A stretch of 64,000 bases of DNA, from positions 3,299,501 through 3,363,500 of the forward strand of contig NZ_CP061498.1 of assembly GCF_014681765.1 (NCBI RefSeq), read 5' to 3'. Each line of letters opens with the position of its first letter. Position 1 is the stretch's first letter. Shown piece after piece: positions 31,541-40,944 of the stretch. This stretch comes from Roseicitreum antarcticum. Lineage in GTDB: Bacteria > Pseudomonadota > Alphaproteobacteria > Rhodobacterales > Rhodobacteraceae. A program made the translations under genes and the position numbers. The notes beneath the pieces are model-generated. The model saw nothing but the letters and a program-made list of their open reading frames with translations. It was not told the origin of the DNA and did no database searches.

Positions 31541-31824
31541 CAGCCCTTTGGATTGCCAATGTCAATGTAACGGATGCTGATGCCTACGCGAAGTATGCAG
31601 CGCTTGCCGGGCCCGCGATTGCCGCGTTCGGCGGGGTCTTCCTGGCCCGTGGGGGGCGCTACGTTCAACTCGAAGGCCGTGATCGCAAGCGCAATGTTGT
31701 GGCGCGCTTCCCGTCGCTTGAGGATGCGGTTGCTTGTTACAATTCGGATGCTTATCAGGCCGCCCTCGACCACGCGCGGGACGCAGCAGAACGCGACCTG
31801 ATCGTGATCGAGGAAACCAGCTGA
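31537..31824 (+). CDS. DUF1330 protein, copy 2
   Basis: A 95-residue paralogue of the preceding gene with the same scaffold (LWIANVNVTDADAYAKYA; FGGVFLARGGRYVQLEG; CYNSDAYQAALDHARDAAERDLIVIEE). The two share few identical residues outside the core motifs, so the duplication is old or the copies are specialised, perhaps as a heterodimer (inference). Last gene of the alaS transcript, closed by the terminator at 31954-31977. Confidence 0.85.
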   Translation: MTALWIANVNVTDADAYAKYAALAGPAIAAFGGVFLARGGRYVQLEGRDRKRNVVARFPSLEDAVACYNSDAYQAALDHARDAAERDLIVIEETS

Positions 31825-31859
31825 GGCACTTCCCGGCCATGTCGGGCCCAGGTGCAAAC

Positions 31860-31895
31860 ATGCTTTTCGCACAGCGGACATGCGAAAAAAAGCAT
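31860..31895. other. Bulged hairpin in the alaS-DUF1330 3' region
   Basis: ATGCTTTTCGCA (31860-31871) can pair with TGCG-A7-GCAT (31881-31895), leaving three bulged adenines. It lies between the last DUF1330 stop and the terminator; it may be part of the mRNA 3' end or of a 3'-derived small RNA. Confidence 0.35.
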
Positions 31896-31953
31896 AATGC
31901 GTGGCGTGTTAACTGGAGTGAACGCAACTCGCTCTGAACCAATCCGCGCCCGA

Positions 31954-31977
31954 ATGCCCGCCCCGGCGGGCATTTTT
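31954..31977 (+). terminator. Intrinsic terminator of the alaS-DUF1330 unit
   Basis: ATGCCCGCC and GGCGGGCAT form a 9-bp stem (inner pairs open to make the loop) followed by a run of T. It abuts the 3' end of the convergent RND gene at 31978. Confidence 0.85.
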
Positions 31978-34900
31978 CTATTCAGCCGCGCGCAGCGGGG
32001 TGGCGCGGGGGTGCAGGTCGAACTCCGGCTCCGCGATATCGGCTTCCGCCACCGGGGCCGGTTCGTCCCAGATGATTTCGGCACCACGCAATTTGCGGGC
32101 CTGTTTCTCCAGCACCCGGTCGCGGCGCGCTGCGCTGCCTTTGCCCGAAAAGACCCAGCCCAGCCCCAGCGCCGACCGATACGCCCCGGCTGAGACCCAG
32201 ACTCGCAGCGCCAGCAAAGCTGGCGTGAACAGCAGCGTCAGGAAGGTCGCGATGCCCAGCCCGAAAACCACTGCGGTGGCGAGTTGCTTCCACCACAATG
32301 CCGTGGGGCTGTCGATCGAATAGCCACCGCCGAAAAAGTCGATGGACAGGCCGAACATCATGGGCGTCAGCCCAGCCATGGTGGTGCTGGTGGTCATCAG
32401 CACGGGTCTGATCCGCGCCTCTACCGTGCGGATGATCGCCTCGATGCGGGGCATGATCTTCTCATATTGCTGATAGGTGTCGATCAGCACAATATTGTTA
32501 TTCACGACGATGCCTGCCAGCGCGACGATGCCCGTGCCCGTCATGATGATCGAGAATGTCTGATCCATCACCAGCATGCCGATGAGCACCCCGGCGGTGG
32601 ACAGCACAACCGCCAGCAGCACCAGCGCGGCGTTGTAGAAGCTGTTGAACTGCGCCAGCAGGATCAGGAACATAAGCGCCAGCGCGCCCGCAAAAGCCAT
32701 GCTGAGGAAGGCTGTGCTTTCTTCCTGGTCCTGTTGCTCGCCGGTCCATTCCCAGTCAATCCCGCTGGGTAGGCGGTCGCCTGCTTGCAGCCATTGCGTC
32801 AGCACCTCGATCCGCTCATTCGCATTCACGGGGACGATGCGCAGCGCGCCTTGTTCCACCTGCGTCTGAATGTCCTGCGCAGCGATACGCTGGACCGAGC
32901 CCTCGGCATGCGCCGCCACCTCGGTCAGGCGGCGCGGCACGACGTTGCGCACCTCATCCGCAGGGGTGACCAGCTTCACGAGGTCAGGGGCGACGTCGGC
33001 TTTCACGTCGAGATACCGTCGCTCGTCCACCCGGTCGATCTGCCCGCGCCGGGCCACGGGTTCGCGGGTGATGAAATTCGACAGCGGGATCAGGCCCGCG
33101 TTGGTTTGCACCCGCAGCGTGTCCAGCGTGGACAGCAGGCGGTCCTCCTCGGGCAACCGCACCCGGATTTCGATTTCGTCGTCCGAGGTATCGACCTGCA
33201 TCGTATCCAGCAAGATGCCGCGCGTGATCAACTGCACCATGCCGCCCACCGTCGCCACATCAGCGCCATAGCGTCCGGCCACGGCGGTATCGACATTGAT
33301 ACGCCAGTCGATTCCGGGAACGGGCCGCGTGTCTTCGATGTCGATCAGCCCGGGGGTCTGGTTGAAACGGGTCAGAACGGTTTCAACCGCTGCGCCCAGA
33401 TCGTCGAAATTGTCGCCCATGAGCCGCAGATGCACGGGTTTCGCCCCCGCAGGTCCGCCGGTCTGCACCAATACTTCGGTTTTCATGCCCGGAAGGCGGC
33501 TCAGGTCGGCCTGAAGTTTCTCGATGATCCGGCTGCCGGTCAGGTCGGGCGCGTCGATGCGTTTTTGCCAGTTCGACAGTTCGAACTGGATCTGACCGAC
33601 CGTGTCCAGCGGCGATTGCGCGCCTGCGGTGTTCTGGTTCAACCCGCCGCGCCCCGCGAAGGAAAATACCGCCTCGATCCCTTCTTGTTCCAGCGTGACC
33701 AGTTCAGCCTGACGCACCAACGCGTCTTTCTCGGACAATGATAGGTTTCCGCGAGCCCGCACGAAGACTACGCCTTGCTCTGGCTCGGTTTCTACGAAGA
33801 ATTCCACGCCCCGATTATTTTCGCCAAAGTAGCCGAAGACCGCAATGACGAAGGCAACCACTGCTACCACGGTCACGATCGGCATGATCGGGTTGCCGAC
33901 GATCAGCTTCATCACCCAACCGATGGGGCTGCGGCGGTGGCCTGCGCGGATGGACCGGGGCGCGGATTGCCGCGCGACCGAACCCAGAGTGATGGAGGCC
34001 GCCATTGCCGCGAATGTCATGATCAAAAGCCCGGGGGCGAAGGCGTAGATCCCGCTCAGCGGCAGGGTGGGGGGAAGCAGATACGCCGGGTTCAGCGTCT
34101 GCATCGCGCCTGCGAACAATGCCCCAAGTGCCCCGACCACCAACAGCAGCCGCACGATCAGCGGCAGACGGCGCAGCGCGGTGGAGGCCCGCGCGAAGCT
34201 CCGCGCGATGCGTCCGGTCACGCCGCCCATCACCGGCAGGAACACCAGCGCCACGATCAGCGAAGCGCTCAGCACGAAGATCAACGTGACCGGCAGCATC
34301 CCCATGAACTCTCCCGCCACGCCGGGCCAGAACAGCATCGGCAGGAACGCGCAGAGCGTTGTGCCGGTCGAGGCGACCACAGGCCAGAACATGCGCTTGG
34401 CCGCCGAGGTATAGGCCTGCATCGGGCCGTCACCCTCGGCCAGCCGGTTGTCGGCGTACTCGGTCACCACAACCGCACCATCGACCAGCATGCCCACCGA
34501 CAAGATCAGGCCGAACATCACGATGTTCGACACCGCGACGCCCATCAGCCCCAGCAAGATGAAACACAACAGGAAAGATGTGGGCACCGCAAAGCCCACC
34601 AGCATGGCTGATCGTGTGCCAAGTGCGCCCAGCACCACGATCATCACCAGCGCTACGGCGGTCAGGACAGAGCCCTCCAGTTGTGCGACCATACCTTCCA
34701 CCTGGAAAGAGTTGTCGAGCGCGGGCGTGGTGCGCACTGCGGCCTGCAATTCCGGCGGCCAGGTGGCGCGCTCTGCCTCGACCGCGGCGCGCACGGTGGC
34801 CGCGGTGTCGATCAGGTTGAAGCCCTTGCGCTTGACCACCTGAATGGCCAACGTGGTTTCGCCGTTGAAACGCGCGGTGCCCTGCCGGTCCTCGAAAGTC

Positions 34901-35685
34901 AGGCGGATCTCGGCCAGATCGCTCAGCGTTACGACGCTGTCGCCGTTCACCTTGATTGGCAGGTCATAGACATCTTGCGGGGTGCTGAACGTGGCAGGGA
35001 CCGTGACGGCAAAGGCGCCCGCGTCAGTTTCAATATCGCCCGCCGCGACCAACTGGTTGTTGCGCGTGATGACATTGATCAACTCGCCCGCCGTGACATT
35101 GTAGGCTTCCAGCCGCAGCGGGTCGATCAGCACTTCCAGCATCTCATCGCGGCTGCCCGCGATCGAGGCTTCGAGCACGGCCTCGATCCCCTCGATCCGG
35201 CCTTGCAGGCTTTGCGCGGCGCGCAGCAGGGTGCGTTCGGGCACGTCGCCCGAGATGGCGACGATGATGATCGGAAATTGGGAAAAGTTGATCTCGTCAA
35301 TCGAATAGCTCTGGAAACCTGACGGGAATTTCCCTTCGGCCCGGCTCATCCGGTCGCGGACATCGGCGATGGTGGAATTCTTGTCCCAGCCGAATTCGAA
35401 CTCCAGCACCAGCCCGGCAAAGCCCTCCGAGGCGGTCGCGCTCATGGTTTTCAGCCCGTCGATGCCGGACATTTCCTGTTCCATCGGCTCGACCAGCAGG
35501 CTTTCGCTGTCACTGGCGGAAATTCCGGGGAAGGGGACCGAGATGAACAGCGCCGGGATTTCGATATCCGGCTCACCTTCCTTCGGCAGTCCGGTATAGG
35601 CGAAGGCGCCCGCCAGCAGGGTCACGGTGATGAAGGCGATGACCATCCGGGCATGGGTCGCAGCCCAGTCGATGATGCCGTTCAT
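31978..35685 (-). CDS. RND-family efflux permease subunit
   Basis: A 1,235-residue AcrB/MexF-type inner-membrane proton antiporter. It has an N-terminal transmembrane helix, two large periplasmic loops, and two membrane blocks. The proton-relay segment in helix 4 reads SVGMLVDGAVVVTEYAD, with one aspartate instead of the Asp-Asp pair of AcrB. The protein is about 190 residues longer than AcrB, mainly from an insert in mid-protein (near residues 500-600) and a long C-terminal tail. It overlaps the adaptor gene by ATGA. Substrates cannot be told; no outer-membrane factor gene is adjacent. Confidence 0.9.
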   Translation of the reverse strand: MNGIIDWAATHARMVIAFITVTLLAGAFAYTGLPKEGEPDIEIPALFISVPFPGISASDSESLLVEPMEQEMSGIDGLKTMSATASEGFAGLVLEFEFGWDKNSTIADVRDRMSRAEGKFPSGFQSYSIDEINFSQFPIIIVAISGDVPERTLLRAAQSLQGRIEGIEAVLEASIAGSRDEMLEVLIDPLRLEAYNVTAGELINVITRNNQLVAAGDIETDAGAFAVTVPATFSTPQDVYDLPIKVNGDSVVTLSDLAEIRLTFEDRQGTARFNGETTLAIQVVKRKGFNLIDTAATVRAAVEAERATWPPELQAAVRTTPALDNSFQVEGMVAQLEGSVLTAVALVMIVVLGALGTRSAMLVGFAVPTSFLLCFILLGLMGVAVSNIVMFGLILSVGMLVDGAVVVTEYADNRLAEGDGPMQAYTSAAKRMFWPVVASTGTTLCAFLPMLFWPGVAGEFMGMLPVTLIFVLSASLIVALVFLPVMGGVTGRIARSFARASTALRRLPLIVRLLLVVGALGALFAGAMQTLNPAYLLPPTLPLSGIYAFAPGLLIMTFAAMAASITLGSVARQSAPRSIRAGHRRSPIGWVMKLIVGNPIMPIVTVVAVVAFVIAVFGYFGENNRGVEFFVETEPEQGVVFVRARGNLSLSEKDALVRQAELVTLEQEGIEAVFSFAGRGGLNQNTAGAQSPLDTVGQIQFELSNWQKRIDAPDLTGSRIIEKLQADLSRLPGMKTEVLVQTGGPAGAKPVHLRLMGDNFDDLGAAVETVLTRFNQTPGLIDIEDTRPVPGIDWRINVDTAVAGRYGADVATVGGMVQLITRGILLDTMQVDTSDDEIEIRVRLPEEDRLLSTLDTLRVQTNAGLIPLSNFITREPVARRGQIDRVDERRYLDVKADVAPDLVKLVTPADEVRNVVPRRLTEVAAHAEGSVQRIAAQDIQTQVEQGALRIVPVNANERIEVLTQWLQAGDRLPSGIDWEWTGEQQDQEESTAFLSMAFAGALALMFLILLAQFNSFYNAALVLLAVVLSTAGVLIGMLVMDQTFSIIMTGTGIVALAGIVVNNNIVLIDTYQQYEKIMPRIEAIIRTVEARIRPVLMTTSTTMAGLTPMMFGLSIDFFGGGYSIDSPTALWWKQLATAVVFGLGIATFLTLLFTPALLALRVWVSAGAYRSALGLGWVFSGKGSAARRDRVLEKQARKLRGAEIIWDEPAPVAEADIAEPEFDLHPRATPLRAAE

Positions 35686-36812
35686 TGGCCCAGACCTTCG
35701 GCCGCGTCATTGCCGCGATAGGTGACATCCACCTGCACGCCTTCGCTGACATATTCCTGCCCCAGCACGATCACGGTGGCCTCATCCGGTAACCCGCCGA
35801 CCCACACGCCGTTGGCCGTGTCGCGGATCACCTGCACCGTGGTAAAGGTCACGATGTCGTCGTCATCCAACAGCCGGAGGCCCAGTTGTCCCTCGTTGTT
35901 CAGCGTCAGCGCCGAGCCGGGGATCAGATGCGCCATATCACCCGTTGCGCTGATCATCATGTCGGCGCTTTGGCCGTCGCGGATGCTCATGTCGGCATTC
36001 GGCACGGTCACTTCGACCCGAAAAGTCCGGGTCGCGGGATCGGCCGACCGTGACAGGAAGCTGACCCGCCCCAGAACGTCGCGCCCGCCCGACAGGCGCG
36101 CGCCTGCGGTTGTGCCGATCTCGATCCGGTCAACCTGCGTTTCGGGGACAAAGCCCACCAGTTTCATCGGGTCCAGCTGGATCAGTGTGGCGCACAGCCC
36201 GCCGGGTTGCAGCAGGGCGCCCAATTCGGCGGTATCCGTTTCCAGCAGACCGTCGAAAGGCGCGACCATGGTCAGGCGGTTGAGTTCCTGTGTCGCGGCC
36301 TCCACCCCGGCCTGCGCGCCTTGCAGCGTGGCCCGGGCCGAAGCAGCACGGGTCTGCGACGCAAAACCGCCTTCAGATAGCCGCTGCGCGGCGTTGAAGT
36401 TGATTTCCGCCTCTGCCAGCCGGGCCTCGGCCTCGGCCAGTGCAGCTTGCCTTGTGCCGGGTGACAGCACGCACAGCGGGTCGCCTGCGGTCACATGGCT
36501 GCCGCGCCGCAGCGGCGTCGAGGCGATCAGCCCCCCGGTTTCGGCGCGGATCTCCACCTGCCGGGCAGCTTCGGTCCTGCCGCGCAGCAGCACGGTATTC
36601 TCAACCTCTGACGCGGTGGTGCGCTGCGCCACAACGGCAACCCTTGGCGGTGCCTCAGTCCCTGTGGCATCCGCAGTCACCGCTGCCGCGTCGCCGGGCG
36701 TATCTTCGGCGGTGGCGGTAGAAGCGAAGGCCAGCAATGCCTCCCGCTCCATCACCAGAAGGTAGAGCGATCCCGTAATGGTCAGGGCGGTAATCAAGGG
36801 GACAATACGCAT
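35682..36812 (-). CDS. RND efflux periplasmic adaptor subunit
   Basis: A 376-residue membrane fusion protein. I start at the ATG giving MRIVPLITALTITGSLYLLV, since this is the membrane or signal segment; 63 upstream in-frame codons look non-coding. The lipoyl-like half-motifs are VEIRAETGGLIASTPLRRGSHV and LTMVAPFDGLLETDTAELGA, flanking a coiled-coil hairpin rich in AEAEARLAEAEI. It links the permease to an outer-membrane channel. First gene of a two-gene operon. Confidence 0.9.
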   Translation of the reverse strand: MRIVPLITALTITGSLYLLVMEREALLAFASTATAEDTPGDAAAVTADATGTEAPPRVAVVAQRTTASEVENTVLLRGRTEAARQVEIRAETGGLIASTPLRRGSHVTAGDPLCVLSPGTRQAALAEAEARLAEAEINFNAAQRLSEGGFASQTRAASARATLQGAQAGVEAATQELNRLTMVAPFDGLLETDTAELGALLQPGGLCATLIQLDPMKLVGFVPETQVDRIEIGTTAGARLSGGRDVLGRVSFLSRSADPATRTFRVEVTVPNADMSIRDGQSADMMISATGDMAHLIPGSALTLNNEGQLGLRLLDDDDIVTFTTVQVIRDTANGVWVGGLPDEATVIVLGQEYVSEGVQVDVTYRGNDAAEGLGQ

Positions 36813-37051
36813 GATGGTGCGGTGGCTTTCTGAAAGGCAGGCCGCAATCGTTGCGACCTCATAAATACGCTGAACTAACCCGTTCAGATTACCCCCATCG
36901 CACATTTGCCACAAGCAAGGACTGCGCAACTGCGGCATCCGGGCCCCGGGTGTGGCCCGGAATGGGGGAAATACTGGCGGGGACGCGACAGGGCTTGGCA
37001 ATCTGCCGGTCTTCGCGGTATGACGGCGATGGATTAAAAAGGGGAGAAGGC

Positions 37052-37705
37052 GTGAGCAATTCGGACGGTTTTATCGACGAAGTCAGCGAAGAACTGCGCC
37101 GCGACAAAATGTTCGGCCTGATGCGGAAGTATGGCTGGATCGCAGTCGTACTGGTGCTGATGGTCGTGGGCGGCGCCGCGTACTACGAATGGCAAAAAGC
37201 GCAGGCGCGCGCCAGCGCCGAGGCGTTCGGCGACAGCGTGCTTTCCGCGATTGAGGCTGATCCCTCCGATGCCCGCCTTGAAGGGCTGCGCGATGTAAAC
37301 GGTAATCCGGTGCAGCAAGGCGTGCTGAATCTCCTGATCGCCTCCGAAACACTGGCGCTCGAAGATCGCGACGCCACGCTGGCCGCCCTCGAGGCAGTTG
37401 CGCAAAACGAGGCTCTGCCCTTGAGCTACCGGCAGCTTGCCACCCTGAAGCGCGTGATCGTGGCGGGCGATGCCCTGCCCCTGGCCGAGCGTGAGGCCGC
37501 ATTGGGCGGTCTGGCGCAGGCCGGGCAGGCCTTCCGTCCGCTGGCGCTGGAACAGATGGCGCTGCTACGGGCGGGCGAAGGCGATACCGAGGGTGCGCTG
37601 GCCCTGCTGAACGACCTGCTCAGCGGTCCGGATGTCACGCAGGTTCTGCGACGCCGCGCGCAGCAGTTGGTTATCGCACTGGGCGGGGAACTGGACGCTG
37701 CCTGA
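37052..37705 (+). CDS. YfgM-like tetratricopeptide membrane protein
   Basis: A 217-residue protein from a GTG start directly after the strong ribosome site GGGGAGAAGG. Topology is one membrane helix (YGWIAVVLVLMVVGGAAYY, about residues 28-46) and a soluble alpha-helical repeat region. This matches YfgM/ancillary SecYEG subunit proteins, which precede bamB and der in many proteobacteria, exactly as here. It probably helps exported proteins leave the Sec translocon. Confidence 0.8.
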   Translation: MSNSDGFIDEVSEELRRDKMFGLMRKYGWIAVVLVLMVVGGAAYYEWQKAQARASAEAFGDSVLSAIEADPSDARLEGLRDVNGNPVQQGVLNLLIASETLALEDRDATLAALEAVAQNEALPLSYRQLATLKRVIVAGDALPLAEREAALGGLAQAGQAFRPLALEQMALLRAGEGDTEGALALLNDLLSGPDVTQVLRRRAQQLVIALGGELDAA

Positions 37706-37945
37706 CCGTCGTTCGCGCGCGGCGATCCAGGCCAGGCGCAGGCAGGTCTGACAGCTCCGGCGCGCGGTCAGATCCGACACGGCGGCGGGTTGCGCAACCA
37801 AAGGGCTTTCGTCACGCTTGGGATTGCCTGCCCCCCCTGTGAACGGCTATGAACATAGGGCGTCGCGGGGGCATCCATCCCCGAACCGGAGAGCAGATTG
37901 CGGCGGTGCCACACGCGCCGCACCTACGAGAGAGGGACACACGCG

Positions 37946-39256
37946 GTGACATTATTCAGATACGCCGGCCTTTTGGCCTTCGCCGGGGTGCTTGCATCGT
38001 GTGAGCGTGAGTTCATTCTGCCCGGTGAGCGGTTCGATATCCGCGCGCCTTTTGACGAAACCGCAGGCAGCGTCCCCGTGAACCAAGCCGCGCCGATCGC
38101 CCTTCCGGCGCAATCTGCCAATGCGTCATGGACCCACCGGCTGGGCAGTTCTGAAGGCCGACTTGCGCATCCCGCGCTCGGCGCTTCGCTACAACCGGTC
38201 TGGAGCGTGGACATCGGGGAGGGCGATGGACGGCGCCACCGCATAACCGCCGAACCCGTGGTCGTAAACGGCGTGGTCTACACCCTCGACAGTCAGGCAA
38301 TGGTCACGGCGACCTCTGCCGCGGGACAGGTTCTTTGGCAACGCGACATCACGCCCACGTATGCGCGGGTGGGCGATGCCTCGGGCGGCGGGCTGGCATT
38401 TGGCGGCGGGCGTCTTTACGTCACCTCAGCCTTCGGTCTGCTGGTCGCGCTGGACCCGGCAAGCGGTGCCGAGATCTGGGCGCATCGCTTTGACGCGCCC
38501 GTGAAAGGTGCGCCGAACGTGGAGGGCGCACATGTGTTCGTCGTGGCCGCCGACAGTTCCGCCTGGGCGCTGGAGGCCGCGACCGGCAAGGTAGACTGGC
38601 AATTGCCCGGCACGCCCTCACGCTCGTCCATGGTGGGCGGGGCGACCCCGGCACTCAGCGGTGGGACGGTTATCCTGCCCTTCGCATCGGGCGAGCTGAT
38701 CGCGGCCAGCCGTGACGGCGGGGCGCAGTTGTGGACCACCATCGTCGCGGGGCAGCGGATCGGATCGGCATCAGGCCAGATCCGTGACATCACCGGCGAC
38801 CCGGTGGTCGCGGGCGGTCGCGTCTATGTCGGCAACCAGTCCGGGCGCGTGATGGCGCTGGACAGCGGGACGGGCACGCGGGTCTGGACCGCGCGCGAGG
38901 CCGCTTATGGCCCGGTCTGGCCGGTGGGCGGCAGCGTCTTCATGATGTCGGACCGCAACCGGCTGATCCGGCTGGACGATGCGACAGGCGATGTTGTCTG
39001 GGCCGTTGAACTGCCGCTTTATACAGAACAGCGCGAACGCCGTCGTGCAGAGATCTTTGCCCATTACGGCCCGGTGTTGGCCGGTGGACGCTTGTTGGTT
39101 GCTTCGAACGACGGGCAGTTGCGCAGCTTTGACCCGGCCTCGGGCGCGCTCGTGGGCGCGGTGGAAGTGCCGGGCGGGGCGGCATCGACGCCGGTCGTCG
39201 CGGGTGGCACCGCATATGTGATTTCGACGGACGGGCGCTTGCACGCTTTGCGTTGA
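37946..39256 (+). CDS. bamB: BamB-like beta-propeller lipoprotein
   Basis: A 436-residue protein from a GTG start. The N-terminus VTLFRYAGLLAFAGVLASC ends in a lipobox (L-A-S-C), so it should be lipidated at Cys18 or so. Repeated PQQ-type blades follow (VVNGVVYTLDSQAMVTATSA; GGRVYVGNQSGRVMALDS; GGTAYVISTDGRLHAL). As BamB it would assist outer-membrane protein assembly. An in-frame TTG 16 codons upstream is possible but lacks a signal-peptide shape. Confidence 0.85.
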   Translation: MTLFRYAGLLAFAGVLASCEREFILPGERFDIRAPFDETAGSVPVNQAAPIALPAQSANASWTHRLGSSEGRLAHPALGASLQPVWSVDIGEGDGRRHRITAEPVVVNGVVYTLDSQAMVTATSAAGQVLWQRDITPTYARVGDASGGGLAFGGGRLYVTSAFGLLVALDPASGAEIWAHRFDAPVKGAPNVEGAHVFVVAADSSAWALEAATGKVDWQLPGTPSRSSMVGGATPALSGGTVILPFASGELIAASRDGGAQLWTTIVAGQRIGSASGQIRDITGDPVVAGGRVYVGNQSGRVMALDSGTGTRVWTAREAAYGPVWPVGGSVFMMSDRNRLIRLDDATGDVVWAVELPLYTEQRERRRAEIFAHYGPVLAGGRLLVASNDGQLRSFDPASGALVGAVEVPGGAASTPVVAGGTAYVISTDGRLHALR

Positions 39257-39355
39257 CGCGAAACTCCTGTAATGGGCGCGGTTCGGCCAGTCTTTGGCCC
39301 GAATCCCCGCGGGGGTTCACCCTATCCCCTTGCGGGTTTGCCTTTGGAGGGCGTG

Positions 39356-40825
39356 ATGAGTTTTACCCTTGCGATCGTTGGACGGCCGAATGTCGGCAAA
39401 TCCACGTTGTTCAACCGGCTGGTGGGCAAACGGCTTGCGTTGGTCGATGACCAGCCCGGCGTGACGCGCGACCTGCGCGAAGGCCCCGCCCGGCTGGGGG
39501 AACTGCGCTTTACCGTGATTGACACGGCCGGGCTGGAAGACGTGACCGACGACAGCTTGCAGGGCCGGATGCGGCGGCTGACCGAACGCGCCGTGGGCAT
39601 GGCCGACATCTGCCTGTTCATGATCGACGCCCGCACCGGGATCACGCCGACGGATCAGGTCTTTGCAGAGATCCTGCGCAAACGCGGTGCGCATGTCATC
39701 GTGGCGGCCAACAAGGCCGAAGGCCGCGCGGGCGATGGCGGGGTGCTGGAGGCGTTCTCGCTGGGTCTGGGCGAACCGTTGCGCCTGTCCGCAGAACATG
39801 GCGAGGGGTTGGATGAACTCTATCACATCTTGCGCCCCATCGCGGCCGGGTTTGAAGAACAGGCAGAGGCCGACGCCCCCGAAACCGATATCGACCTGCC
39901 CGAGGAACTCCTGGAAGGCGATGAACTGCCCGCCTTCGCACCGACCAACGACAAGCCCTTGCAGGTTGCGGTGATCGGGCGCCCGAATGCCGGTAAGTCG
40001 ACGCTGATCAACAAGATTCTGGGCGAAGAGCGGCTGTTGACCGGCCCCGAGGCCGGGATCACCCGTGATGCGATCTCGCTGCGCATGGACTGGATGGGCA
40101 CGCCCATGCGGATCTTCGACACGGCAGGGATGCGCAAGAAGGCGCGGGTGCAGGAGAAGTTGGAGAAACTATCGGTCGCCGATGGACTGCGCGCGGTGAA
40201 ATTCGCCGAAGTGGTGGTGGTTTTGCTGGATGCGGCGATCCCGTTCGAGCAGCAGGATCTGCGCATCGCCGATTTCGCCGAAAGCGAAGGGCGCGCCGTG
40301 GTAATTGCGGTTAACAAGTGGGACATCGAGGAAGACAAGCAAGACAAGCTGAAAGCGCTGCGCCAGTCGTTTGAGCGGTTGCTGCCGCAGCTGCGCGGCG
40401 CACCGCTGGTGACTGTCTCGGCGCTGACGGGCAAGGGCCTGGACCGGCTGCACGATGCGATCATAAGCGCGCATGAAGTCTGGAACCGGCGCATCCCGAC
40501 GGCCAAGCTGAACCTGTGGTTGGGGCTGATGGTAGAGAGCCATCCGCCGCCCGCGCCGGGCGGGCGGCGGATCAAGCTGCGCTACATGACTCAGGCGAAA
40601 ACCCGTCCGCCGGGCTTTGTCGTCATGTGCTCCAACCCCGATGACCTGCCCAAAAGCTATGAGCGTTACCTGATCAATGGGCTTCGGGACAGTTTCGACA
40701 TGCCAGGCACGCCGATCCGGATCTTCATGCGCTCGCAGGCGGATCGGAACCCGTATAAAGACCGCAAGAAGGCGGGGCCGTCCAAGCTGCGCAAACATAC
40801 CGAGGGGCATCGCCCGGACAGGTAG
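39356..40825 (+). CDS. der: GTPase Der
   Basis: A 489-residue protein with two tandem GTPase domains: GRPNVGKST...DTAGLED first, and GRPNAGKST...[19 protein letters not shown]...NKWD second, then a KH-like domain ([19 protein letters not shown]). The G4 motif of domain 1 is NKAE rather than NKxD, common in this group. An acidic linker of about 35 residues joins the domains. Role: late assembly of the 50S subunit. Start is the ATG of MSFTLAIVG, after GGAGG. Confidence 0.97.
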   Translation: MSFTLAIVGRPNVGKSTLFNRLVGKRLALVDDQPGVTRDLREGPARLGELRFTVIDTAGLEDVTDDSLQGRMRRLTERAVGMADICLFMIDARTGITPTDQVFAEILRKRGAHVIVAANKAEGRAGDGGVLEAFSLGLGEPLRLSAEHGEGLDELYHILRPIAAGFEEQAEADAPETDIDLPEELLEGDELPAFAPTNDKPLQVAVIGRPNAGKSTLINKILGEERLLTGPEAGITRDAISLRMDWMGTPMRIFDTAGMRKKARVQEKLEKLSVADGLRAVKFAEVVVVLLDAAIPFEQQDLRIADFAESEGRAVVIAVNKWDIEEDKQDKLKALRQSFERLLPQLRGAPLVTVSALTGKGLDRLHDAIISAHEVWNRRIPTAKLNLWLGLMVESHPPPAPGGRRIKLRYMTQAKTRPPGFVVMCSNPDDLPKSYERYLINGLRDSFDMPGTPIRIFMRSQADRNPYKDRKKAGPSKLRKHTEGHRPDR

Positions 40826-40944
40826 GGGGCGCCTGCGGCGGGCGGGTAGGGGGCTTTGCCCCCCCTGCGCCTTGCAGCGCATTCCCCCCAAGAGCGCGTT
40901 GACGTGTCACATGGATCAAACCGTCCTGCTGGGGGAGGGAGAGC

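Noticed and set aside
37786-37797. Palindrome GGTTGCGCAACC before bamB
   Set aside because: No promoter elements nearby and a 12-base palindrome is expected by chance at this GC content.
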